A stretch of 64,000 nucleotides of DNA from JBDXHU01 sp039989475. GTDB lineage: Bacteria > Pseudomonadota > Gammaproteobacteria > Pseudomonadales > Halieaceae. The notes under the pieces are model-generated. The model was not told the DNA's origin and ran no database searches. It saw nothing but the letters and a program-made list of their open reading frames with translations. Below, piece by piece: positions 25,151 to 33,867 of this stretch (positions are counted from its first letter, which is position 1; every line of letters begins with the position of its first letter). The translations under genes were made by a program, and so were the position numbers. The stretch covers positions 496,001 through 560,000 of the forward strand of contig JBDXHU010000009.1 in assembly GCA_039989475.1 (NCBI GenBank). Direction: 5' to 3'.

Positions 25151-25217
25151 GCATTACGCGCATTGCATTACGCGCATTGCATTGCGCTCATGCATTACGA
25201 TCATGCATTACGATCAA
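25151..25217 (+). repeat. Five tandem 13/14-base repeats in the thiolase leader
   Basis: Two perfect 14-base copies of GCATTACGCGCATT (25151-25164, 25165-25178), then three 13-base variants: GCATTGCGCTCAT (25179-25191), GCATTACGATCAT (25192-25204), GCATTACGATCAA (25205-25217). The array ends 26 bases before the thiolase ATG and its GGAGAGA ribosome site. It looks like replication-slippage expansion; alternatively a row of binding sites. Confidence 0.85.
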
Positions 25218-25243
25218 GGTGACACCCACTCAAGGAGAGACTG

Positions 25244-26416
25244 ATGCCTGAAGCAGTCATAGTCGATGTTGTTCGCACGCCTATTGGCCGCGGCAAACCC
25301 GTAGCCGGCGATCTCAGCGGCATGCACCCGGTGGCCCTGCTGGCCGAGACCTACAAGGCCCTGGTGGAGCGCAATGGCCTGGCCTACGGCGACGTCGAAC
25401 AGACCTATGCCGGCTGCGTGACCCAGGCAGGCGAACAATCCAACAACCTGGCCAAGAATGCCTGGCTGCATCTCGGTACCGAATACACAGCCGGCTGCAG
25501 CACGGTGGATACCCAGTGTGGTTCCGCCCAGACCTGCAATCACATTGTCTCCGCCCTGATCGATGCCGGTCAGATCGATATTGGGATCGGTGCCGGCGTC
25601 GAAGCCATGAGTCGGGTCGGCCTTGGCGCCAGCGCTATTCACGGCCCCGGCTATTTCATTACCGACAACTGGCCCTGGGACCAGGCCATGAGCCAGTTCG
25701 AGGCCGCCGACCGCATTGCTAAAAATCGTGGCATCAGCAAGCAAGACTGCGATGAACTGGCAGTTCGTTCCCAGACCAATGCGATTCGCGCCTGGGACGA
25801 GGGACTGTACCCCCAGGTTATTCCCATCGAGGCCCCGGTACTGGGCGAGGACGGCCAGCCAACCGGTGAAACAAAAACCGTCAGCCGCGACCAGGGCATG
25901 CGACCCACGACCATGGAAAGCCTGGCCGACCTGCGCATTCTCAACGAGGGCGGCGTCCACACCCCCGGTACCTCCTCACAGATTTCTGACGGCGCGGCAG
26001 CGGTGTTACTGATGAGTGCCGATGAAGCCAAAGCGCGCGGCCTCAAACCCCGGGCCCGTATCATCCAGGGTGTGGTGGCCGGCGCCGACCCCTATTACTT
26101 GCTGGACGGACCGGTGGATGCCACCAACATGCTGTTCAAGAAAACCGGCATGAACATCAAGGACATCGACGTGGTCGAGATCAACGAGGCCTTCGCCTCG
26201 GTGGTACTGTCCTGGCAGCGGGTGTTCAAGGCCGACATGGACATCATCAATATGCGCGGCGGCGCCATCGCCCTGGGCCACCCGGTCGGTTCCACCGGCG
26301 CCCGCCTGATCGGCGAGGCGCTGATTAACCTCGAACAACAGGACAAGAACACCGCCCTGATAACCATGTGCTGCGGCGCCGCCAACGGCACAGGAACAAT
26401 AATCCAGCGCCTATGA
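25244..26416 (+). CDS. Thiolase (acetyl-CoA acetyltransferase family)
   Basis: 390 residues. Acyl-enzyme Cys92 in STVDTQCGSAQTCNH, GAGVEAMSRVGLG, VEINEAFASVV with the NEAF motif, GGAIALGHPVGSTGARL with the active-site His, and the second Cys in MCCGAANGTG. Cytoplasmic thiolytic cleavage or condensation of 3-ketoacyl-CoA; the branch seen in steroid/fatty-acid catabolic gene clusters is plausible because an MFE-2-like SDR (26696), a beta-lactamase-like protein and an ACAD10/11-type dehydrogenase (32601) are nearby. ATG 25244 follows AAGGAGAGACTG. Confidence 0.92.
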   Translation: MPEAVIVDVVRTPIGRGKPVAGDLSGMHPVALLAETYKALVERNGLAYGDVEQTYAGCVTQAGEQSNNLAKNAWLHLGTEYTAGCSTVDTQCGSAQTCNHIVSALIDAGQIDIGIGAGVEAMSRVGLGASAIHGPGYFITDNWPWDQAMSQFEAADRIAKNRGISKQDCDELAVRSQTNAIRAWDEGLYPQVIPIEAPVLGEDGQPTGETKTVSRDQGMRPTTMESLADLRILNEGGVHTPGTSSQISDGAAAVLLMSADEAKARGLKPRARIIQGVVAGADPYYLLDGPVDATNMLFKKTGMNIKDIDVVEINEAFASVVLSWQRVFKADMDIINMRGGAIALGHPVGSTGARLIGEALINLEQQDKNTALITMCCGAANGTGTIIQRL

Positions 26417-26451
26417 AAAACCATGCGACGAAGCACCACCAACTTACTACT

Positions 26452-26529
26452 CCTATCCACTAACACGGGGCGGGGCTGATGTGGATAAGTCCTACGGACT
26501 TATCCATACAGCGCGGCCCAAACAGAGTC
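26452..26529 (+). repeat. Intergenic repeat, copy 1, with a strong hairpin
   Basis: 78 bases matching copy 2 (26595-26672) at all but one position. It contains a perfect 11-bp stem, TGGATAAGTCC-TAC-GGACTTATCCA (three-base loop), with no T-tract. It begins 35 bases after the thiolase stop. A weaker likeness to the corresponding part of copy 2 continues upstream to about 26440. Confidence 0.95.
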
Positions 26530-26594
26530 CGCAAGAAGGCAGTACCAAAAAAACACGGGACGGCGGTGATGTGGGTAACGACCAGCTTACTGCC

Positions 26595-26672
26595 CCTATC
26601 TACTAACACGGGGCGGGGCTGATGTGGATAAGTCCTACGGACTTATCCATACAGCGCGGCCCAAACAGAGTC
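26595..26672 (+). repeat. Intergenic repeat, copy 2, next to the SDR ribosome site
   Basis: Second copy, offset 143 bases from the first, with the same 11-bp hairpin. Degraded likeness continues on both sides: ACACGGGACGGCGGTGATGTG at about 26553-26573 resembles the inner part of the unit with substitutions, and the AAGAAGGCAGTA following copy 1 corresponds to AAGAAGGGAGTA, the ribosome site of the SDR at 26696. This suggests an imperfect tandem duplication of the whole leader rather than a mobile element. Confidence 0.9.
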
Positions 26673-26695
26673 ACTAAAGAAGGGAGTAAAAAGAA

Positions 26696-27604
26696 ATGCC
26701 AGACCTAACAGGAAAAGTCGCCATCATCACCGGCGCCGGCCGCGGTCTCGGCCGCGAAGAGGCCCTGCAACTGGCACGCCAGGGTGCCCAGGTAGTGATT
26801 AACGACATCAACCTGCCTGATGCCGAGGAGGCCGCTGCGGCCACCGCCGAGGAAATTCGCGGCTTTGGTGGCGAAGCGATTACCGTGTTCGGTGACTGCG
26901 CCAACACCAACGATGCCGCCACCCTGTTCAAGACTGCGCTGGAGACTTATGGCGACGTCAACATCATGGTCAACAACGCCGGCTACTGTCGCGACCAGAC
27001 GATTTTCAACATGGATGACGAGCAGTTCGATTCGGTAGTCAATGTGCACCTGCGCGGTCACTTCGTAAACATGCGCAATGCCACCAAGTACTGGCGTGGC
27101 AAGGCCAAGGAAGGTGGCGAGGTCTACGGCCGCTTGATCAGCACCTCCTCCGAGGCCGCGATTTTTGGCTCGGCAGGCCAGGCCAACTACGCCGCCGCCA
27201 AGGCGGGCATCATCGCCATGACCATGGGCGCCGCCCAGCTGATGATCAAATACGGCGTGACCTGTAACGTGATCATGCCCCGGGCCCGCACCGATATGAC
27301 CAACTCCGGCATCACCGCCGAGTTATTCGCCGCGCCCGAGGATGGTTTCGATATGTTCAACCCGGAAAATGTGGCGCCACTGGTGGGCTACCTGAGCTCA
27401 CCCGAGGCGGGGCATATTTCCGGTGAAGTGATGGTGGTATGGGGGCAGCAGGTGGATGTGATCGAGCGACCCAGCTTCGGTCCGCGCTTCCAGAACCCGA
27501 AGGGCGGCAAGTGGGCAGTGGAGGACCTTCACAGCAGCCTCAGCGAGCACTTCAACGAGGAGCACACCCCGGTGCTGGACGGCTTTTCGGTACCGCCGCA
27601 GTAA
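26696..27604 (+). CDS. Short-chain dehydrogenase, MFE-2/hydroxyacyl-CoA type
   Basis: 302 residues. TGAGRGLGREEALQLARQG (NAD binding), VNNAGYCRDQTIFNMDD, and the catalytic Ser/Tyr/Lys in STSSEAAIFGSAGQANYAAAKAG. The RDQTIFNMDDEQFDSVVNVHLRGHF pattern and the C-terminal extension (residues 250-302, after SGEVMVVWGQQ) are those of the SDR domain related to peroxisomal multifunctional enzyme 2, which oxidises 3-hydroxyacyl-CoA, including steroid side chains. Cytoplasmic. It lies downstream of the thiolase across the duplicated leader. AAGAAGGGAG precedes ATG 26696. Confidence 0.9.
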   Translation: MPDLTGKVAIITGAGRGLGREEALQLARQGAQVVINDINLPDAEEAAAATAEEIRGFGGEAITVFGDCANTNDAATLFKTALETYGDVNIMVNNAGYCRDQTIFNMDDEQFDSVVNVHLRGHFVNMRNATKYWRGKAKEGGEVYGRLISTSSEAAIFGSAGQANYAAAKAGIIAMTMGAAQLMIKYGVTCNVIMPRARTDMTNSGITAELFAAPEDGFDMFNPENVAPLVGYLSSPEAGHISGEVMVVWGQQVDVIERPSFGPRFQNPKGGKWAVEDLHSSLSEHFNEEHTPVLDGFSVPPQ

Positions 27605-27608
27605 ACGG

Positions 27609-28895
27609 TCAGCGTTTTAGAAAATTCGGCTCATCGCCTTCCATATCGATGAGCCGCGAGCACTGCTCGCCAATACCGCCGATCAACACAGGCAAGGTCT
27701 TCAGGTGCGGACCCAGCGCCGGCTTACCGCTATTCATGATCGAGACGGCTATGTCGCGCTCCGGATCGGCCCAGCAGAAGATGTTGGCAAAACCCAGGTG
27801 GCCGAAGGCGTACTGGCAGTCCTTGCCATACATACCAAACGGGCTACTGCCGAGCATAAAGCCGGCGCTATAACGCATCGGCATTTTCAGTGATTTATCC
27901 AGCTCGGTTTTCCCGACCGAGCGGATCGCCCGCTGCACTGTCAGGGGGTGCAGGATCTGCTGTCCCTCCCACTCGCCGTGGTTGAGTAGCATCTGGTAAA
28001 AGCGCGTCACCTCCTCCGCCGTCGCAAACAGGTTGCCGGAGGGAATCACCGCCTGGAAAAAACGCGGGTCGTTGCTAAGTTCAATTACATCATCCGGGTT
28101 GGTACCCAGTATGCTGGTCAGGCCCCGATTGATCAGTTCAATGTTCAGACCAGTCACGCTGTTCACCGCGACCGCTGCCTGGTCACGCTTGGGCAAACCG
28201 TAGCGGAAATAGCGCATACCCATAGGTTTGCGAATATAGCGATCCAGGTACTGCTGGGCATTGAGACCCGTGGTCACACGAATCAACTCATCCATCAGGA
28301 AGCCGCTGGTAATGGCGTGGTAGGCCTGAATCCGGCCCTGGTGATCCAGTGGCTCGGCCTCGCAAATCAAGGCGAGCGCCGCCTCGTGATCGAACAACAA
28401 TTCGACGTCGACGTCGTCAGGGTAGCTGGGCACCCCACCGCGATGGGTCAGCAGTTGATAGATACTGATACTGCCCTTGCCGCGCGCCGCAAAGGCCGGG
28501 ATGTAGCAACTGACCGGATCCAACAGGTTGATTTTACCCTGCTCGGCCAGGAGGTGAATCAGTACGGCACTGATCGCCTTGGAAGCGGAAAACATGCACA
28601 CCGGTGTGTTTACTGTTGCTATCCGGCCGGGACGAGCGTGACCGAGACTGCGATTGAGTACCACCTCTCCCCGGCGGCGCAGGCACAGGCTCAACAGTGG
28701 ATAAACGCCGCTGCGATACAGATCCTGGCAGGCATCCCAGATTGCGGCCACCCCGTCATCTTCCATCTCAACCAGGGCAGGATCTACCTCTGCCTCGTAG
28801 TCAATATCCGTCACCGCTGAAAGGTCGTCCGGCACCTCAATGGTGTGGAAGACCCTGCGGTATAAGTCTTGTCGATAATCGGCCAGGTAACCCAT
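27609..28895 (-). CDS. Beta-lactamase-fold serine hydrolase (EstB/class C-like)
   Basis: 428 residues, no signal peptide, so cytoplasmic. The SxxK motif is Ser103-Ala-Ser-Lys106 in CMFSASKAISAVL. The YxN position appears as YHA (YHAITSGFLMDE), a variant seen in esterase relatives. LLTHRGGVPSYP and a C-terminal GHLGFANIFCW (HxG-like) also fit. Such proteins hydrolyse esters, sometimes acyl groups in lipid or steroid pathways, and rarely act on beta-lactams. A good GGAGCAGGGG site precedes ATG 28895. It is convergent with the SDR gene (4 bases between stops). Confidence 0.85.
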   Translation of the reverse strand: MGYLADYRQDLYRRVFHTIEVPDDLSAVTDIDYEAEVDPALVEMEDDGVAAIWDACQDLYRSGVYPLLSLCLRRRGEVVLNRSLGHARPGRIATVNTPVCMFSASKAISAVLIHLLAEQGKINLLDPVSCYIPAFAARGKGSISIYQLLTHRGGVPSYPDDVDVELLFDHEAALALICEAEPLDHQGRIQAYHAITSGFLMDELIRVTTGLNAQQYLDRYIRKPMGMRYFRYGLPKRDQAAVAVNSVTGLNIELINRGLTSILGTNPDDVIELSNDPRFFQAVIPSGNLFATAEEVTRFYQMLLNHGEWEGQQILHPLTVQRAIRSVGKTELDKSLKMPMRYSAGFMLGSSPFGMYGKDCQYAFGHLGFANIFCWADPERDIAVSIMNSGKPALGPHLKTLPVLIGGIGEQCSRLIDMEGDEPNFLKR

Positions 28896-29030
28896 AGTGC
28901 CCCTGCTCCAGTGAAGCTCAACTCACCATAGAACAAATGCCGATCCAGACTCTTGATCTGGCGCATACAAGCCATGGAAATCGAAAACCCTGGTCTGTCC
29001 GCGCCTATAGTCCACGCTTATGGTCCACGC
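28896..29030. other. Short intergenic stretch with an 11-base direct repeat
   Basis: Between the beta-lactamase-like gene start and the stop of the kinase-fusion gene. The word GTCCACGCTTA occurs twice in tandem near 29010-29035, and CCAGA/TCTGG arms form a small hairpin near 28950. No gene or terminator is recognised; it should contain the promoter for the minus-strand hydrolase. Confidence 0.4.
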
Positions 29031-30590
29031 TTAAAAGGCGCTGATGAAATCCAGCACCGCCTTGAGATTGGGTTCACCGGTGGTATCAATCCGGTAGCAC
29101 TGCGCGCTCTCCGACTCCAGCAGCGGTTCCAGGAAGCCTTGTTGCAACTCCAGCACCTCCAGGTCAGCCTCTGAAGCATCGCTTCCCGCGGCGCTACGCG
29201 CGGCCACACGCTGCCGCTGCACCGTCATCTCGGCCTCACAGTGGACGATAGCGAAAGGCACCCCCCTGGCTGTTGCCAGCTCCCGCAGCATGTCCCGCTC
29301 TTCTCGCTTCAGGAACGCGGCATCCACCAACACCGTAAAGCCACAGCCAAGCATTGGGTCGGCCAGTTCACACAGTCGCGCGTAGGTACGGGTGTTGGCT
29401 TCCTGCGAATAAATTCCCGCCGCATTATCCGGGTCACTGGAGTCCAGTGGCGCCAGACTGAACAGGCGCTTGCGCTCCACGTCTGAACGCAGGCGGATCA
29501 GGCCGGTGTGCTCCAGCAGTATTTGCGAGACGAAGGTTTTTCCCGAGCCGGAAAGACCATGGTTAATCAGCAGTCGAGGCTGCGACGGCCGGGTATAGCG
29601 CTCGGCCAAAGCCAGGTAGTTACAGAGCTCCGCTACAGTTTCATCGCTATTCCCGGGGTCCTGGGCAAGACGCAGGCTGACCACCTTGGCCCGCACCAGG
29701 GCTCTATAAACCTGGTAGAAACGCAGCATGACCAGGCCTGGATAGTCACCGGTCTGTTCCAGGTAGCCGTTGAGTAAACGTGCAGCCAGGTCTTGCCGGC
29801 CGTGGTCATCCAGGTCCATTAACAGGAAGGCCAGCTCACTCATCACATCTATCCAGCGCAGCTCCGGATTGAACTCAATGCAGTCAAAGGGCAGCACCCT
29901 GCCCTGCCAGCTAACGATATTGCGCAAGTGCAGGTCACCGTGGCATTCACGAATAAACCCGTCCCGCAACCGCAGCTCAATCGCCGGACCCAGGGCACTT
30001 GCCGCCGAGCGACTCCAGCGTTCCAGTTGTTCAAACTGTTCCAGTAGCGCCGGGTCACTGACCTGGCCGGGAAGATTGGGACGAATCTGGGCAAAGTTCT
30101 CCAGTACCGGCCCGAGCACACGCTCCGCGCTACCGTGCCCGGAGTCGACAGCTGCCACCGCTGTGTCCCCATGAAATGTGGCCAGGTTGAGCGCAATCTG
30201 GTCGATATGGGAGGGCTGCAATTCGCCACGCTGTAACAACTGGTCGAAACCCTGCCGGGTATCGAACTGGCGCATGCGTACCGCATAGTCCAGCACTGGG
30301 CCATCACCTGCAATTTCAGGCGCTGCTACATCGCCGCACACCGGCACCACATCCAGGTAGAGCTCCGGTGCCAGGCGCGCATTGAGCCGGACTTCTTCCT
30401 CGCAGCAGAATCGGCGTTTTTCCAGGCTGGAAAAATCGAGAAAACCGAAGTTCACCGGCTTCTTGATCTTGTATGCGAACTCCCCGGTGAGCAGCACCCA
30501 GGAGATATGGGTTTCTATCAGCTCAATGGCGCCAACCGGATGCGGCCAGGCATCCGGACGCCGTAGCGCGCTGATCGACGCCGCGTCCAA
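29031..30590 (-). CDS. APH-type phosphotransferase fused to a P-loop kinase domain
   Basis: 519 residues. The N-terminal half (about 1-330) is an aminoglycoside-phosphotransferase-like kinase: THISWVLLTGEFAYKIKKPV (ATP-site lysines), HGDLHLRNI at 217-224 (catalytic Asp) and FDCIEFNPELRWIDVMSE. The C-terminal half (335-519) is a P-loop NTPase with Walker A GLSGSGKT at 345-352 and LRSDVERKR. This two-kinase architecture is a known bacterial family of unknown substrate. The start is TTG at 30590; no ATG fits the conserved N-terminus. The TTG lies one codon after the ALDH stop and in the same frame (TAG-GTA-TTG), so translation is probably coupled. Confidence 0.88.
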   Translation of the reverse strand: MDAASISALRRPDAWPHPVGAIELIETHISWVLLTGEFAYKIKKPVNFGFLDFSSLEKRRFCCEEEVRLNARLAPELYLDVVPVCGDVAAPEIAGDGPVLDYAVRMRQFDTRQGFDQLLQRGELQPSHIDQIALNLATFHGDTAVAAVDSGHGSAERVLGPVLENFAQIRPNLPGQVSDPALLEQFEQLERWSRSAASALGPAIELRLRDGFIRECHGDLHLRNIVSWQGRVLPFDCIEFNPELRWIDVMSELAFLLMDLDDHGRQDLAARLLNGYLEQTGDYPGLVMLRFYQVYRALVRAKVVSLRLAQDPGNSDETVAELCNYLALAERYTRPSQPRLLINHGLSGSGKTFVSQILLEHTGLIRLRSDVERKRLFSLAPLDSSDPDNAAGIYSQEANTRTYARLCELADPMLGCGFTVLVDAAFLKREERDMLRELATARGVPFAIVHCEAEMTVQRQRVAARSAAGSDASEADLEVLELQQGFLEPLLESESAQCYRIDTTGEPNLKAVLDFISAF

Positions 30591-30593
30591 TAC

Positions 30594-32114
30594 CTAGAAG
30601 AACCCCAGCGGGTTCACATCGTAGCTGACCAGCATGTTCTTGGTCTGCTGGTAGTGTTCCAGCGCCATCTTGTGGGTTTCGCGACCGATACCGGACTTCT
30701 TGTAACCGCCGAAGGCGGCGTGGGCCGGGTAGGCGTGATAGCAATTCATCCACACCCGGCCAGCCTTGATACCCCGGCCCATGCGGAAGGCGCGGTTGGT
30801 ATCGCGGGTCCAGACCCCGGCACCGAGGCCATAGTCCGTGGCATTGGCGATCGCCAGCGCCTCGGCTTCATCCTTGAAGGTGGTTACCCCCAGGGTGGGA
30901 CCGAAAATCTCTTCCTGGAACACGCGCATATCGTTGCTGCCCTTGAGCAGGGTTGGCTGCACATAGTAGCCGCCGGCAATATCGCTGCCCACGCTAGCCT
31001 GGCCGCCGCCCATCAGGAACTCGGCGCCGTCGGCCCTGGCGATTTCCATGTAGGACATGATTTTGTCGAACTGCTCTTTCGATGCCTGGGCCCCAACCAT
31101 GGTGTCGGTGTCCAGCGGATTGCCCTGGGTAATGTTTTTGGCCCGCTCCAGCACTCGCTCAATAAAGTCAGCGTAGATACTTTCCTGCACCAGCGCCCGC
31201 GAGGGACAGGTACACACCTCGCCCTGGTTGAAGAAACCCAGCAGCAGCCCTTCCACACACTTGCTGACGAACTCGTCTTCCTGCTGCATGACATCTTCAA
31301 AATAGATATTGGGGGATTTGCCACCCAGCTCGACACTGGAGGGGATCAGGGTCTTGGCCGCGTTCTGCAAGATCAGGTGACCCACGGCGGTGGAACCGGT
31401 GAAGGCAATCTTGGCGATGCGATCACTGCTGGCCAGGGCCTGGCCGATCTCGGCACCAAAGCCGTTGAGGATATTCACCACCCCTGCCGGCAGCAGGTCG
31501 GCAATCATCTCCATCAGCACCAGGATGGAGGTCGGGGTCTGCTCGGCGGGTTTTAACACCACGCAATTACCGGCCGCCAGCGCCGGCGCCAGCTTCCAGC
31601 CCGCCATCAGCAAGGGAAAATTCCAGGGGATGATCTGTCCCACCACACCCAGGGGTTCGTGGAAGTGATAGGCAACCGTATTGGCGTCGATCTCGGCGGC
31701 ACTGCCCTCCTGGGCGCGGATGCAGCCGGCAAAGTAGCGGAAATGGTCAGCCAGCAAGGGGATATCGGCATTCAGTGTTTCGCGGATACCCTTGCCATTC
31801 TCCCAGGTCTCCACGTAGGCCAGGGTTTCCAGGTTGTTTTCAATGCGATCGGCAATCCGCAGCAACACATTAGAGCGCTCCGCCACCGGAGTCTGGCCCC
31901 AGGCATCCGCAGCGCCATGGGCTGCATCCAGGGCGATCTTCAGGTCGGCCGGTGTAGAGCGAGGTACTTCACAGAACGCCTCGCCTGTCACCGGCGTCAC
32001 ATTGTCAAAGTACTGGCCTTCCAGCGGCGCTACCCACTCACCACCAATGAAATTCTCGTAACGGTCCTTGAATGTAAACAGCGCGTCGTCGCTGCCGGGC
32101 ATGGCGTATAACAT
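30594..32114 (-). CDS. NAD-dependent aldehyde dehydrogenase, acetaldehyde (ExaC/AldB) type
   Basis: 506 residues. Class I ALDH motifs: PLGVVGQIIPWNFPLLM, catalytic Glu in SSVELGGKSPNIYF, catalytic Cys in FFNQGEVCTCPSRAL, QEEIFGP and GGYKKSGIGRETHKMAL. The C-terminal YDVNPLGFF ending and the CTCPSRAL context are those of acetaldehyde/chloroacetaldehyde dehydrogenases associated with alcohol oxidation. It oxidises aldehydes to acids in the cytoplasm. AGGAGG is well placed before ATG 32114. It starts 30 bases after a small cytochrome c gene on the same strand, probably cotranscribed, and is immediately followed by the kinase-fusion gene. Confidence 0.93.
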   Translation of the reverse strand: MLYAMPGSDDALFTFKDRYENFIGGEWVAPLEGQYFDNVTPVTGEAFCEVPRSTPADLKIALDAAHGAADAWGQTPVAERSNVLLRIADRIENNLETLAYVETWENGKGIRETLNADIPLLADHFRYFAGCIRAQEGSAAEIDANTVAYHFHEPLGVVGQIIPWNFPLLMAGWKLAPALAAGNCVVLKPAEQTPTSILVLMEMIADLLPAGVVNILNGFGAEIGQALASSDRIAKIAFTGSTAVGHLILQNAAKTLIPSSVELGGKSPNIYFEDVMQQEDEFVSKCVEGLLLGFFNQGEVCTCPSRALVQESIYADFIERVLERAKNITQGNPLDTDTMVGAQASKEQFDKIMSYMEIARADGAEFLMGGGQASVGSDIAGGYYVQPTLLKGSNDMRVFQEEIFGPTLGVTTFKDEAEALAIANATDYGLGAGVWTRDTNRAFRMGRGIKAGRVWMNCYHAYPAHAAFGGYKKSGIGRETHKMALEHYQQTKNMLVSYDVNPLGFF

Positions 32115-32144
32115 GAGTAGTCCTCCTGGGGATGGTTACTGGCT

Positions 32145-32480
32145 TCAGTCGCCGGGCCGGGCCGGATAACTGCGATTGAGCATGTACTCGGCAGCAGCAC
32201 CGACCGAGTACTGGGTCTGGCGACTGTCGCCACCCTTGGCCGGCATGGTCAAATAACCCTTGTCGGCGTGCTCTACCGCGACTGCTTCCCATAAACTGCT
32301 GCGCCCCTGCCAGTCTTGCTGACGACCGGTAATCGGCGCGTTCATCACACCGGTATCATGGCAGCGGGCGCAGGCCTCGTCGTAGGCTTGCTTGCCATCA
32401 TCCATGCGCTCGGACGTCAGTCCGATATTGCTGACAACAAGCAGCAACACGCCAACAAAAAATCCCGGTATACCCTTCAT
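32145..32480 (-). CDS. Small exported c-type cytochrome (c5-like)
   Basis: 111 residues from ATG 32480, chosen because it gives a signal peptide (MKGIPGFFVGVLLLVVSNIG) and follows GGGAGAG; the open frame runs on to 32669. One haem site, CARCH (YDEACARCHDTGVMNAP), and a Met ligand candidate in GYLTMPAKGG, as in cytochrome c5/c555 proteins. The mature protein of about 85 residues is a periplasmic electron carrier. As the first gene before the acetaldehyde-type ALDH it may serve a periplasmic alcohol dehydrogenase encoded elsewhere. Confidence 0.88.
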   Translation of the reverse strand: MKGIPGFFVGVLLLVVSNIGLTSERMDDGKQAYDEACARCHDTGVMNAPITGRQQDWQGRSSLWEAVAVEHADKGYLTMPAKGGDSRQTQYSVGAAAEYMLNRSYPARPGD

Positions 32481-32600
32481 AAACTCTCCCTGCGTCAAAT
32501 CAAGCAAGCTACTTCTACTAGTATAGTTAAGCATCACAAATAGGTGTGACTGAATGCCCGGTGCATAATGCAGGGACACACAAGCACGAGTGAAGATCCC

Positions 32601-33827
32601 ATGGCCATCGATTTTTCCTTTGAACCTGAAGTAGAAGCCGTACGACTGCAAATCCGCGACTTCATGCAAAAGACAGTGAAACCGCGTATGCAGCAGGCTG
32701 ATGAGGCCGGCGGCGGTCGTGAGGAAATGATCAAGGCCATCGCCGAACTGCGACCCATCGCCTATGAAAAAGGCTTCTGGCTACCGCATATGCCCGGTGA
32801 GTGGGGCGGTATGGGCCTGGGGCCAACGGCACTGGCGGCGGTCAGCGCCGAGGCGGCGCGAGTATCTATCGGTCCCTATATCCTCAACTGCCAGGCCCCG
32901 GACGAGGGCAATATGCATACGCTGCTGCACTTCGGCACCGAGGCGCAGAAGGAGCAGTACTTGCGCCCCCTGTGTGAGGGCAAGGCCCGCTCCTGCTTCT
33001 CAATGACTGAACCGGAAGTGGCGGGGTCTGACCCCACCCTGATCCAGACCCGGGCCGAGTGGAATGGCGAGCACTGGGTCATCAACGGCCACAAGTGGTT
33101 TACTTCCGGCGCCCGCGGCGCGAAATTCGCCATTGTCATCGCCTGCACTGATCCCGATGCGGAGATTCCCCAGGCCCGCAATACCGCCTTCATTGTGCCC
33201 ACCGACACCGAGGGTTTCGAGCTGGTGCGCGATGTGGAGACCATGGCCGGCGGCCACAATCACTGGGAGATCATATACAAGGATGTGACAGTGCCCGACT
33301 CAGCCATCCTCGGTGAGCGTGGCGGCGGTCACAAGCTGGGCCAGGTGCGGCTGGGGCCGGCGCGCCTGGCGCATTGCATGCGCTGGATAGGGCAGATCGA
33401 AATGGCCCTGGAAATGCTGGTCGAGCACGCCCAACAACGCTTTGCCCACGGCTCCTACCTGTCAGAAAAACAGGGCATCCAGTGGATGATGGCCGACAGC
33501 GCCCGGGAACTCTATGCCGCGAAGCTGATGGTATTGCACAGCGCCTACAAGATTGAGCAGGGGCTGGAGTTCAAGCAGGAGGTCTCCATGGCCAAGCATC
33601 ATGTGGCCAACACCCTGTGGCGCGTGGTTGACCGGGCCATGCAGGTGCACGGCGCGCTGGGCTACTCCACCGACACCCCCCTGGCCGGCATGTTGCAGCA
33701 GGCGCGTTGGTCGCGTTTTGCCGATGGCGCTGACGAGGTTCACCAGATGCGTACCGCCGAACTGCTGATGAAGGCCTACAACGAGGATGGTTCCATCAAC
33801 GCCGGCGTCGGCGGGCTGCCGATCTAA
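32601..33827 (+). CDS. Acyl-CoA dehydrogenase, ACAD10/11 type
   Basis: 408 residues from ATG 32601; upstream in-frame codons are not family-like. It matches the long-chain/hydroxyacyl ACAD10/11 branch: GPYILNCQAPDEGNMHTL, CFSMTEPEVAGSDPTLIQT, WVINGHKWFTSGA, GGHNHWEIIYKDVTVP, and the C-terminal RAMQVHGALGYSTDTPLA and RFADGADEVHQMRTAEL. FAD enzyme of beta-oxidation, cytoplasmic. It is divergent from the cytochrome/ALDH operon (120 bases apart) and followed 40 bases on by the GGDEF gene. Confidence 0.92.
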   Translation: MAIDFSFEPEVEAVRLQIRDFMQKTVKPRMQQADEAGGGREEMIKAIAELRPIAYEKGFWLPHMPGEWGGMGLGPTALAAVSAEAARVSIGPYILNCQAPDEGNMHTLLHFGTEAQKEQYLRPLCEGKARSCFSMTEPEVAGSDPTLIQTRAEWNGEHWVINGHKWFTSGARGAKFAIVIACTDPDAEIPQARNTAFIVPTDTEGFELVRDVETMAGGHNHWEIIYKDVTVPDSAILGERGGGHKLGQVRLGPARLAHCMRWIGQIEMALEMLVEHAQQRFAHGSYLSEKQGIQWMMADSARELYAAKLMVLHSAYKIEQGLEFKQEVSMAKHHVANTLWRVVDRAMQVHGALGYSTDTPLAGMLQQARWSRFADGADEVHQMRTAELLMKAYNEDGSINAGVGGLPI

Positions 33828-33867
33828 AGCTCTTCCCCAAAACGGTCGATAAAGGAGGACGAAGACC

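Noticed and set aside
26452..26672. Duplicated block considered as insertion-sequence remnants
   Set aside because: No terminal inverted repeats, target duplication or transposase; copies are direct and each has its own hairpin.
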